A DNA stretch of 64,000 bases from Phycisphaerales bacterium. GTDB taxonomy: Bacteria; Planctomycetota; Phycisphaerae; Phycisphaerales; SM1A02. The stretch lies in assembly GCA_029242715.1 (NCBI GenBank), contig JAQWTL010000003.1, positions 20,090 through 84,089 of the forward strand. The letters run 5' to 3'. Position numbers and translations under genes: made by a program. Of this stretch, positions 1 to 7,917 are shown in pieces. Numbering within the stretch: position 1 is the first letter of the stretch; each line of letters starts with the position of its first letter. Below the pieces are notes generated by a model, which had not been told where the DNA came from, did no database searches, and saw only the letters and a list, made by a program, of their open reading frames with translations.

Positions 1-1059
1 GATTCGAAGAGGCTTCGCAAGCACCTCGGTCTGCCGCCAGTGCATGTCCCAATCAGGGTATTCAAGAAGAACCTGAGAACCACCATCTGGATCATGGGCA
101 ATCAATCGCATTGATCGCAGAAAATGATCGCCTCTTGGAGACATGGCAACTACATCAAGATCCATCGGGATCTCAATGTCCCCGATCTCCTTTCGACGCT
201 CGCCAGCATCCAACTTGATCCAGGGCTTCATGACAATGAACGTATCGAGCTTTCGAACATCATCCTCAGGGTGGGCAATATCCAGAGTCAATGATCCTGT
301 GACTGGCACATCGCGACCAGTTGGGCGATAGGACATCTCTGTAACCAATGTGGATGCCTCGGGGATCTCGAATGCGAAACCCTCCGGCAACTCGAGCTTT
401 CTTGCACCAACTCCCAATACACCAAGACCCCCTGCTGGCCTTCTGAGCACATCACCGGACATGTGATAGCCGGCAGATTCTTCAAGCGAGTCTGCCAAGT
501 CGGATTGCCCCGTTGCATCTGCCGAAACAGCGACCGAATGCACGGCATTCACGATTGGCGAATCCCAACGAATACCAGTGACCAGAAGCGGTTCGTCATT
601 TACGACAGGCAATGCAAACGTACGAACATTATGCGTGTGAGTATGAATGGTGACCGTACTCTCGGCGGGAATACTGAAACCCTCCTCGATCGGAAGAACA
701 ATGGTTTGATCAGCATTCAAAATGGTCTGAAGCGGAACTGCCGGCTTTGCGTCAGTTTCGTACGGGGCCCCTCCCTCAAACCATGCCAACAAGGTCTTCC
801 TGTCTTCATCTGACAAGGCGCCCCGTCCCTGGATCTCGAGACCATTATGAGAAGGGAGCCATGGGGGCATGATTTCATCACGAACCACTGCAGCTGCAAA
901 TGTTCGCCTTGCAGCAAGATCTGATGCGCGATCCAGACGGAAAGGTCCCTCTCCACCAGGAGCATGACATACCGCACATTGCCTGGCAACGATTGGGCGA
1001 ACATCCTCCCAGGTCGGAACCTCTGGTTGAGATGCCAGGAGCAGGACTGGTAAAAGCAT
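1..1059 (-). CDS. Cytochrome c / copper monooxygenase-like protein (3' end outside window)
   Basis: An open frame of 353 codons reads from ATG at 1059 to the window edge without a stop. The N-terminus is a short hydrophobic leader (MLLPVLLLAS), followed at residues 28-32 by the haem c motif CAVCH and then MPPW, usual in planctomycete cytochrome-type domains. From about residue 115 the pattern resembles the copper type II ascorbate-dependent monooxygenase fold (FSIPAESTVTI, then TGIRWDSPIVNAVHSVAV); where that family usually has a His-His pair the sequence reads VHSV, so copper binding is uncertain. The start is supported by AGGGA 9 nt upstream. It lies 22 bp after fumarylacetoacetase and is probably cotranscribed. 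Predicted periplasmic or secreted; the substrate cannot be told. Confidence 0.7.
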   Translation of the reverse strand, partial: MLLPVLLLASQPEVPTWEDVRPIVARQCAVCHAPGGEGPFRLDRASDLAARRTFAAAVVRDEIMPPWLPSHNGLEIQGRGALSDEDRKTLLAWFEGGAPYETDAKPAVPLQTILNADQTIVLPIEEGFSIPAESTVTIHTHTHNVRTFALPVVNDEPLLVTGIRWDSPIVNAVHSVAVSADATGQSDLADSLEESAGYHMSGDVLRRPAGGLGVLGVGARKLELPEGFAFEIPEASTLVTEMSYRPTGRDVPVTGSLTLDIAHPEDDVRKLDTFIVMKPWIKLDAGERRKEIGDIEIPMDLDVVAMSPRGDHFLRSMRLIAHDPDGGSQVLLEYPDWDMHWRQTEVLAKPLRI

Positions 1060-1081
1060 GTTCAAACTTCCCTAAGAATGC

Positions 1082-2374
1082 TCACGAAGCAGGCTGAATA
1101 ACACCTGTACAGGTGCCTAAACCAATTCGCCTTGCGCCCTCAGCTTCACAATAGGCCGACATGGTCAGTTCATCACCATCCAACAGGAACTTACGCTGTG
1201 TTCCATCGGGAAGTTCGACCGGCTCTGTCCCCCGCCATGTCAATTCCAGCAGGCAACCTCGGCTCTCCTTGCCGGTGCCGCTCACGGTTCCGGATCCCAA
1301 CAGATCACCTGGTCGCATGGCACATCCGGTACTGGTGTGATGCGCAAGCATCTGCGTGAAGGTCCACGTGAGATCGGCCAAGGTGCCTTTGCTCAAGAGC
1401 ACTGGCGACTGCCCCTTCTCACGCATCTGCGATGAAGCGATGTGCACCTCACAGGTCACATCCAGAACGTCATCTGTCACAGGAACCAGGTAGTCAAGCA
1501 TGTCCGGATCGCCTGGCTCACGATCTGGACCGGATTTTCGGAATGGCGAAAGCGCCTCCATTGTCACGACCCACGGTGAGATGCTTGACGCAAAATTCTT
1601 GGCATTGAATGGCCCGAGTGGCTGGTACTCCCATTTCTGAACATCACGGGCAGACCAGTCATTGAGGATGACCAGGCCAAAGAGTTGATCCATGGCGGAA
1701 GCCATCTCGATTCGATGTCCATGAGGGTTGCCTGCCCCGACGAATGCGCCGAACTCCATCTCATAATCAAGCAGACGGCAAGGACCGAAGACAGGCGGTC
1801 CGTCATCAGGCTTCAATTGACCCATCGGACGTTTTACATTGGTACCGGACACGACCAACGTACTCGCTCGCCCGTGATACCCCACCGGCAGGTTCAGATA
1901 ATTGGGCAGCAGAGGCTCACCATCAGGACGGAACATGCGGCCAACATTGGTGGCGTGATGACGAGAGGCATAGAAATCGGTGTAATCACCAACAGCTGCC
2001 GGCATTTTCATCGATATGGATTCACGGGGAAGCAACAGATGAGGATGCGGGTCGGCACCTGACGTAAGCAGAGATGAAATGGACCGACGAGCAGAACGCC
2101 ATGAACGAGATCCCAGTCCCATGAATTGATTCAGACTGCTGCTCGACAGGGCACAAGCTGTCTCTGGCGGCAGATCCTGAAGGGCCAACTCTTCAATGGC
2201 CTGATGCACATCAAGCACCATGTCGCCAATGGCCACGCCGATTCGATCCGAACCCTGCGACGAACTAAAGATGCCATAGGGCAGATTCTGCAAAGGGAAA
2301 TCAGTGCCTTCGACATTGGCGGATTCCACCCAGCTTTGAAGATCAGGATTAAGCGTGGGATCAGGAGTACTCAT
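1082..2374 (-). CDS. fahA: Fumarylacetoacetase
   Basis: This enzyme hydrolyses fumarylacetoacetate to fumarate and acetoacetate, the last step of tyrosine/homogentisate breakdown. The 430-residue length fits the family: an N-terminal SH3-like domain to about residue 120, then the catalytic FAH domain. The signature DYTDFYASRHHATNVG lies at 130-145; D133 matches the metal ligand and H140 the catalytic His of the mammalian enzyme. PVGYHGRAST and NDWSARDVQKWEYQPLG follow. An ATG at 2380 is possible, but GGAG sits only 1 nt before it and 7 nt before the ATG at 2374, so 2374 is preferred. The unknown protein upstream ends 24 bp away. No other tyrosine-degradation gene is visible in the window. Confidence 0.93.
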   Translation of the reverse strand: MSTPDPTLNPDLQSWVESANVEGTDFPLQNLPYGIFSSSQGSDRIGVAIGDMVLDVHQAIEELALQDLPPETACALSSSSLNQFMGLGSRSWRSARRSISSLLTSGADPHPHLLLPRESISMKMPAAVGDYTDFYASRHHATNVGRMFRPDGEPLLPNYLNLPVGYHGRASTLVVSGTNVKRPMGQLKPDDGPPVFGPCRLLDYEMEFGAFVGAGNPHGHRIEMASAMDQLFGLVILNDWSARDVQKWEYQPLGPFNAKNFASSISPWVVTMEALSPFRKSGPDREPGDPDMLDYLVPVTDDVLDVTCEVHIASSQMREKGQSPVLLSKGTLADLTWTFTQMLAHHTSTGCAMRPGDLLGSGTVSGTGKESRGCLLELTWRGTEPVELPDGTQRKFLLDGDELTMSAYCEAEGARRIGLGTCTGVIQPAS

Positions 2375-2398
2375 GGCCATGCTCCGGGGACGTTGGAA

Positions 2399-3331
2399 TC
2401 ATGAAGATTTGACTGAATCGGCTCGAGGCAGCAGGCCCAATGCCTGGAGATCAGCCAGAGGCTCATCCCAACTGCAGGATCCAAAGGAAATCGCGCGTGC
2501 TGAACGCGTCTCCTCAATCTGCTCTCTTGTAACGGTGTACTCACCCACCTGCATGCGATCATCTTCGAAGTTGATGCCTTCTGTGAGATCCAGAAGTTCG
2601 ACAATGCCTGCCTCATCGATGTCATGGTTTTCAACCACGACCGCACTGGCAAAGACATTGAGAAAACCCTGTTGATGCGCAGGTATGGATGGATTGTCAT
2701 TGGGAAGCGGATGGTGCAATCCGGCTGTCGCCTTGAATGGAACAGCAGCCTGAACACACTGGTGGATGAATCGAGCGACTTCGCAGGTGGACGGATTGAG
2801 TTCGGGCTTGACTCCACCAGTACGGATCTTGGCAGCCGCATCAGAACCCGCAAGCGCTGCCAGCAAACCACGATTATCCTGGCCGGCAGGAAGCTCGAAG
2901 AACGGAAAAAGATCATCCGGGAGCAGATCAAGAGCCTGGTCAATCCCCTCTGAACTGGTTGCACGCAGTTCAATCACATCCGCAAGCGCCAGCCCATTGC
3001 CTGGAATGCAATGATGCTCATTGAATGCAGCGAGTTTCTCGATATCACCCGCAAGGGCGTCCGACCCGGCAGCCGAGACCAGCACACTCAGGCACCATGG
3101 ATCCTCGGTATCAACCGATGGCAGACACGCTGCTGCTGCTTTCTCGAATTCATCAAGCCGATTAATCGGAACGATGACTCGGCCCAGCATCCAATCCGCT
3201 TCGCTGGAGAGGCCCTTGTTGAATTGGCAGACCATGTCTTCCATGCCAAGGTTGGCCGGAGGGTAGAGCCCCGCATAATCGATCAAGCCATCAAGCAGAC
3301 TGACAAGAGTTCCTGGAGCTTCTTTATTCAT
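2399..3331 (-). CDS. Conserved protein of unknown function, linked to fumarylacetoacetase
   Basis: A 310-residue soluble protein with no signal peptide or membrane segment. I recognise only the N-terminal pattern LIDYAGLYPPANLGM, which I recall from uncharacterised bacterial proteins; I cannot assign an activity. Later segments alternate beta and alpha elements, for example FFELPAGQDNRGLLAAL and AVPFKATAGLHHPLP, which would suit an alpha/beta barrel. The start at 3331 is chosen because AAGGAG precedes it at about 8 nt; the frame is open further upstream into gltX but that part reads as non-family sequence. It lies 13 bp after gltX and 24 bp before fahA, so a role near aromatic amino-acid breakdown is an inference from position only. 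Confidence 0.8.
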   Translation of the reverse strand: MNKEAPGTLVSLLDGLIDYAGLYPPANLGMEDMVCQFNKGLSSEADWMLGRVIVPINRLDEFEKAAAACLPSVDTEDPWCLSVLVSAAGSDALAGDIEKLAAFNEHHCIPGNGLALADVIELRATSSEGIDQALDLLPDDLFPFFELPAGQDNRGLLAALAGSDAAAKIRTGGVKPELNPSTCEVARFIHQCVQAAVPFKATAGLHHPLPNDNPSIPAHQQGFLNVFASAVVVENHDIDEAGIVELLDLTEGINFEDDRMQVGEYTVTREQIEETRSARAISFGSCSWDEPLADLQALGLLPRADSVKSS

Positions 3332-3344
3332 CACCTGGACTCCT

Positions 3345-5021
3345 TCATGCCGTCGGACACAACGTCTCACGCGCGGCCAGACAGCGCTCGATACGCCTGA
3401 TGGATGACGACTTGCCCAGAATGACGAGCGTGTCGTAGATCGGTGGGCTAATTGGTCCACCACTTACGGCAACGCGAATAGGTTGAGCAACTTTTCCAAG
3501 ATTGCCCTCCGCGTTTGCTTCGGCCCAGTTCTCAATAACGGTTTCGAGTGAACTCACTGTCCAGTCTTCAAGATCTTTGAGAACAGGAAGAATGGCTTCC
3601 AGCCGGTCATAGCCACATGGTTCGCCATTACACAATGCCTTGCGAACTGGTTTGATGGCTTCCCAGGTGATGGATTCATCATCCTCCAGGAAGAATCCTC
3701 CTGTTCGGATCGGATCAAACAGCGTCTTGGATCGTTCCTTGTTGGCCCTGGCAAAGTGAGCAAAGGTCTCTTCGTCGAATTGCGAAACAACTTCAGGATG
3801 GAATGAATCGCAAAACGATCGAAAAGCAGAGACGAAGTCGCCTTCACTCATGTCCTGGATGGCATCAAGATTGAACGCCAGCAGTTTGTCACGATCAAAC
3901 TTCGCGGGCGACTTGACGATACGCTCAAGGTCAAAATGCTCCGCCAGATAAGTCGCATCAAATTGCTCTCTTCCATCTGCGGGCGACCAGCCAAGTAACG
4001 CCAGATAATTCAACAGGACCTCGGGAAGGTAACCCGCCTGCTGGAAATCGGCCACATCGATCTCTGGAAGATCAATACCAAGACAGATGGCAAGTGAGCA
4101 GGCCGCCTCCGTAGGCAACTGCACGGTCTTGTCGCCAGTCCATGTCTCCCAGGTCGAGTTGTCGATGCTGCTGTCTGCTGGGGGGCCTTCGATCTTTCGT
4201 TCCCGAACTTCACGGCGAAGCAGTTTGTCCTTGTCACGCTTGGACATCTTCGAACCATCTGGATTGAAGATCAGTGAAACGTGGGCATAGACAGGATGAG
4301 TGAAACCGAGTGCCTCCTGAAGGAGCATGTGCTTCGGCGTGTTGGCCAGATGCTCCTGGCCACGAATCACATGCGTGACTTTCATCAGAGAGTCATCCAC
4401 CACCACTGCAAAGTGATAGGTCGGGAATCCATCGGCCTTGCGGATGACGAAATCCTCCAGCTCGCCAGGAGAGACTCGCACCTCTCCCAGCACCGCATCC
4501 TCTATGACAATCTCTCGATCATCTGGAACCTTGAATCGAAGGACATGAGGCCGCCCTTCCTGAAGGTATTGCTGAATGGTCTCTTCAGAGAGGCTCAGCG
4601 AAGCGCGGTTGTATCGATAGGCCTGCTTGTTGGCACGTGCCTCTCGGCGTGCTTCCGTCAGTTCTTCAGTTGTCTCGAAGGCGGGATAGGCTGCGCCTGA
4701 TTCAATCAACTGATCAAAATGCTTTGCATAGATCTCCAGTCGTTCAGACTGGAAGTACGGCCCCGTCTCTCCCCCACCACAGGACTCGAACTGCGGCCCC
4801 TCATCCCAGTCGATTCCCAGCCATGCAAGATCCTGAAAGAATCCAAGACCAGCTTCTTCGCTGGATCGCTTCTGATCCGTGTCCTCGATGCGGAGTAGAA
4901 ATCGACCACCATGATGCCTCGCAAAGGCCCAGCAGAACAGGGCCGAACGGGCACCTCCGACATGAAGATGCCCCGTTGGGCTCGGGGCGAATCGCGTACG
5001 TACGGAAGCGTTGCCAGTCAT
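3345..5021 (-). CDS. gltX: Glutamyl-tRNA synthetase
   Basis: A class I aminoacyl-tRNA synthetase of 558 residues that charges tRNA-Glu (and possibly tRNA-Gln where an amidotransferase route exists). The HIGH region reads PSPTGHLHVGG (residues 14-24) and the KMSKS loop reads GSKMSKR (256-262). FLLRIEDTDQKRS, RGQEHLANTPKH and DGFPTYHFAVVVDD are typical GluRS blocks; the C-terminal anticodon-binding region carries the expected WAEANAEGNLGKVAQPIR stretch. The insertion after the KMSKR loop, about residues 268-300, is somewhat longer than usual. The start at ATG 5021 gives the normal N-terminus; the frame upstream runs into pssA and is spurious. It lies 7 bp after pssA. Confidence 0.96.
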   Translation of the reverse strand: MTGNASVRTRFAPSPTGHLHVGGARSALFCWAFARHHGGRFLLRIEDTDQKRSSEEAGLGFFQDLAWLGIDWDEGPQFESCGGGETGPYFQSERLEIYAKHFDQLIESGAAYPAFETTEELTEARREARANKQAYRYNRASLSLSEETIQQYLQEGRPHVLRFKVPDDREIVIEDAVLGEVRVSPGELEDFVIRKADGFPTYHFAVVVDDSLMKVTHVIRGQEHLANTPKHMLLQEALGFTHPVYAHVSLIFNPDGSKMSKRDKDKLLRREVRERKIEGPPADSSIDNSTWETWTGDKTVQLPTEAACSLAICLGIDLPEIDVADFQQAGYLPEVLLNYLALLGWSPADGREQFDATYLAEHFDLERIVKSPAKFDRDKLLAFNLDAIQDMSEGDFVSAFRSFCDSFHPEVVSQFDEETFAHFARANKERSKTLFDPIRTGGFFLEDDESITWEAIKPVRKALCNGEPCGYDRLEAILPVLKDLEDWTVSSLETVIENWAEANAEGNLGKVAQPIRVAVSGGPISPPIYDTLVILGKSSSIRRIERCLAARETLCPTA

Positions 5022-5028
5022 GGTGAAG

Positions 5029-5967
5029 TCACAGGTCCTCGGCTTCGCCGGGAAGCATGCGGGAACGATCGTTAAGAAGTGCAATCGGTCCTGACAATAC
5101 GTAGGCAAAGAAGATTACCGCCAGGGTTTCCTGGAAGAACCAGAGCATCAGGCAAAGAAGCATGATGACACGTGCCGTGTATCCGAAACTGCGACGCACA
5201 CGAAGGTACTGGTTGGTCAGGTGCCGATAGGGAATGACAGAAACCATCGTGAGCGATGTCACGAGGCTCATGATCGGAATGATGATCACGATCAAGCCTG
5301 CAATCCAGGTGATGATTGTTCCTGACTCCCCTCCTGAGAGCTTCATGAGATGCTCATGCAGAAGCACCAGGCCCACAAGTGAACCCGCCGCGCCGGGCGT
5401 CGGCAGGCCGCGGAAGAAGAGATGGTCTCCCAGTTGACCGCCATTGGTCTCCACGGCAAATCGTGCCAGCCGAAGAGCTGCACAACTGACGTAGATGGCA
5501 GCGATTGCCCAACAAAGCTTGCCCAGTGAATGGCCCGTATCCGGGCTGATGATCGCAATCGTTCCTTCTGCCCCTACATATTGACTCATGAGGTTCAGAA
5601 TGATGAAGGCCGGCGCTACCCCGAAGGTCACCATGTCAACGACGGCGTCAAGCATGCCACCGAAGTTGGTTACGGCATTGGTCAACCGGGCGACCGAACC
5701 ATCGACGCTGTCCAGGAACATTCCAATGAGAACAAGTGCACCGGCAACCGTCAGGCTGGACCAACCCCAAGGGCCCTCATAATCAAGAGGCTTGGCGGCG
5801 AAATAGATCGCCGAAAACCCTGCGATCAGATTGCCCAGGGTGAAGAGCGTCGGCCAGACACCAGTTGGACCAATGCGATGCAGATTCCGGATCCCCGCAA
5901 CTGCAGACCGCAAGGGCTTGCTGCTGGAGGTCGATTCGTAGGCGGTATCTTCATCTCTGAGGCGCAT
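5029..5967 (-). CDS. pssA: CDP-alcohol phosphatidyltransferase, probably phosphatidylserine synthase
   Basis: An integral membrane enzyme of 312 residues that transfers a phosphatidyl group from CDP-diacylglycerol to an alcohol. The family signature DG(x2)AR(x8)G(x3)D(x3)D is complete: D89, G90, A93, R94, G103, D107 and D111. Several hydrophobic segments follow, including a C-terminal group (VIMLLCLMLWFFQETLAVIFF). The N-terminal tail of about 35 residues is polar. The phosphatidylserine synthase assignment is the usual one for this length and for the LFTLGNLIAGFSAIYFA start of the first helix; another alcohol acceptor cannot be excluded. It lies 9 bp downstream of the lipoprotein gene and 7 bp upstream of gltX. 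Confidence 0.85.
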   Translation of the reverse strand: MRLRDEDTAYESTSSSKPLRSAVAGIRNLHRIGPTGVWPTLFTLGNLIAGFSAIYFAAKPLDYEGPWGWSSLTVAGALVLIGMFLDSVDGSVARLTNAVTNFGGMLDAVVDMVTFGVAPAFIILNLMSQYVGAEGTIAIISPDTGHSLGKLCWAIAAIYVSCAALRLARFAVETNGGQLGDHLFFRGLPTPGAAGSLVGLVLLHEHLMKLSGGESGTIITWIAGLIVIIIPIMSLVTSLTMVSVIPYRHLTNQYLRVRRSFGYTARVIMLLCLMLWFFQETLAVIFFAYVLSGPIALLNDRSRMLPGEAEDL

Positions 5968-5976
5968 CGGGACATG

Positions 5977-6804
5977 CTACCGCGCCCGGGCCCGCTTTCC
6001 GACTTCTGCAGGGGCCTGCCCCTCCGTGAGCCACCCCCCGAAACGGGGCGTAATCATCAACAAACGCCTAGATTGGCCAGTTTCGGTTTCTATCTGGAGG
6101 AATAACTCCCCCATGGTGGCCTTATTCTCGGCCTCTTCCTCGGCTTCTGCACTGGTGTCTTCAGGAGGCGGATGTGGCCAGGCTCCAGAACCTGCAATGA
6201 TCAGCAGGTTGTCGCCAGGACCAATCAGGTACTCACGTTGAAGATGAGCAAATCGACCGTGAGTCCCACCAGGCATTTCCACCAGAGGTGCCAACTCCAC
6301 CTGGACCCTTGGGCCATCCAGAGTCATGAGTGACCAGCCACGGCCTGATAGCCCAACAATTCCACCTGGGTAGGTTTCCTCAGTTCCCCCTGTCACCATG
6401 ATTCGATCACCGATCGGAAGTGATGGAGGCAAAAGGTTCCGCCATGTCAGTGCCTGACCATGCCAACGAAGGCCTGGCTCTGAGGAAGATGCAAGCCTTG
6501 AGCGGACAGCCCCGAGATCCTGCTCACGAATTCGAATGATTTCGATTCCATGCGCAGCCCAGTCCTCATCGGTCAATCTTTCAGCCGGTAGATCATCCAC
6601 TACCTCATGGACTCGCTCCAGAGGCTCTGAGGTATCGTGAAAACGAATCGCCAGGCCATGGCCTTCGATCTCCGGAAGCCCGACCACTGGTTTTTGCTGA
6701 GAAGCCACGACAGGCTTGTCCGTTCTGCAACCGACAACTCCCGCCGCCATCAAAGGAATCATGGCAAGCAGGTAACCAGGCCTCCTGGCATTACGGAAGT
6801 TCAT
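5977..6804 (-). CDS. Lipoprotein of unknown function
   Basis: A 275-residue predicted lipoprotein: MNFRNARRPGYLL, a hydrophobic core (AMIPLMAAGVV) and the lipobox VVGC with Cys at about 25. The rest is mostly beta, with GDRIMVTGGTEET and GPGDNLLIIAGSGAW suggesting small barrel-like repeats; no known domain is recognised. The start at 6804 is chosen because it gives the signal sequence; the longer frame runs back through the LOG gene. It overlaps the 3' end of the LOG gene by 14 bp and precedes pssA by 9 bp, so translation is probably coupled. Expected location is the cell envelope. Confidence 0.72.
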   Translation of the reverse strand: MNFRNARRPGYLLAMIPLMAAGVVGCRTDKPVVASQQKPVVGLPEIEGHGLAIRFHDTSEPLERVHEVVDDLPAERLTDEDWAAHGIEIIRIREQDLGAVRSRLASSSEPGLRWHGQALTWRNLLPPSLPIGDRIMVTGGTEETYPGGIVGLSGRGWSLMTLDGPRVQVELAPLVEMPGGTHGRFAHLQREYLIGPGDNLLIIAGSGAWPHPPPEDTSAEAEEEAENKATMGELFLQIETETGQSRRLLMITPRFGGWLTEGQAPAEVGKRARAR

Positions 6805-7816
6805 TGATCCGGTCCACAAGTTGTCGCATTCTGCCCCAGTCTCTTCGAGTATGAACAAACCCGAGTCGCTGGAGATCCAGGTGGTCTGTTTCACCACGCA
6901 GTGGGCCAGAAAGCTCCATGGAACCACCATCAACCACATCACCGAACTCGTCATTGATCCCTTTGACCTGATCCTCCGTCAAAGGACTAGAGAGACGTAT
7001 GACGAATGTAGGGCCGACGTACCGGCAGGAATGGAACCTGCGGTAGAAGGTCATGATGTGCTTTCTGGCATCATCTGCATCTTTGGCGATATAGACCAAT
7101 GATTGATCTTCGGCCGAGATGAATCCCTTGTCCTGCAGTTCCACCTTGATGAATGATGACCATGTTGGCCAGTAACCGCCCATCCCTTCAACCAGAACTA
7201 TTGGAATGAGGTTCGACTTGCCTGTCTGTATGAGCGTCAATGCCTCAAAAAGCTCATCCATTGTTCCAAATCCGCCCGGGAAGACAGCCACGGCATCAGC
7301 ATGTGCCATGAACATCAACTTGCGCGTAAAGAAGTAACGGAAGCTGACCAGTTTCGGGTCGCCCTCAATCACTTCATTTGCCGTTGTCTCGAATGGAAGG
7401 CGAATCCGGAGACCGAAACTCGACTCTCGAGTGGGTCCTTCATGACCAGCCTTCATGATCCCGTCACCGGCGCCCGTGATCGCCATCCAGCCTTCATCAG
7501 CCATGAAGCGACCGAAGTCCCGAGCGGCAGCGTAATCAGGATGATCTTCGGGCGTACGAGCCGATCCATAGATCGTCACCTTTCGAACGCCACGGTAATG
7601 GTTGAAGACCTGCCAGGAACGTCGCATCTCCTTGACAGCCTTGCTCATCAATTTGATCTGGCCCGTGTCGCATCCATCATGGAGCAACATGACCGCTGAG
7701 CGGAGTGCATCTGAGATGTAGTTCCTCTGGTCCTGAGGCGCCTCAGGCACCAGACGATCCAGCATCGTCTCAAGTTCCAGTCGAATACGCTCGTTATTGC
7801 CCGGCTTCATGGTCAT
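6791..7816 (-). CDS. LOG-family nucleotide 5'-monophosphate nucleosidase-like protein
   Basis: A 341-residue cytosolic protein of the LOG (TIGR00730/'lysine decarboxylase-like') family, members of which cleave ribose-5-phosphate from nucleoside monophosphates. The family motif is complete as PGGFGTMDE at 180-188, with GSARTPEDHPDY near 84 and TGAGDGIMKAGHEG near 114 forming the Rossmann-like nucleotide site. The N-terminal 75 residues and a C-terminal 80-residue tail make it longer than the short LOG proteins (about 190 residues), more like the larger bacterial type. No good ribosome site separates Met1 from Met3. It is the first gene of a dense minus-strand run. Confidence 0.85.
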   Translation of the reverse strand: MTMKPGNNERIRLELETMLDRLVPEAPQDQRNYISDALRSAVMLLHDGCDTGQIKLMSKAVKEMRRSWQVFNHYRGVRKVTIYGSARTPEDHPDYAAARDFGRFMADEGWMAITGAGDGIMKAGHEGPTRESSFGLRIRLPFETTANEVIEGDPKLVSFRYFFTRKLMFMAHADAVAVFPGGFGTMDELFEALTLIQTGKSNLIPIVLVEGMGGYWPTWSSFIKVELQDKGFISAEDQSLVYIAKDADDARKHIMTFYRRFHSCRYVGPTFVIRLSSPLTEDQVKGINDEFGDVVDGGSMELSGPLRGETDHLDLQRLGFVHTRRDWGRMRQLVDRINELP

Positions 7817-7917
7817 GATCGATTCGCACAGCCTTTCATGCAGCTTTGTCTGCTGTTTCTTGAGCAGAGCATTCTATCAGAGAGTCGAGGCTTCCCATCA
7901 CATCGCCTTGACTCTGT

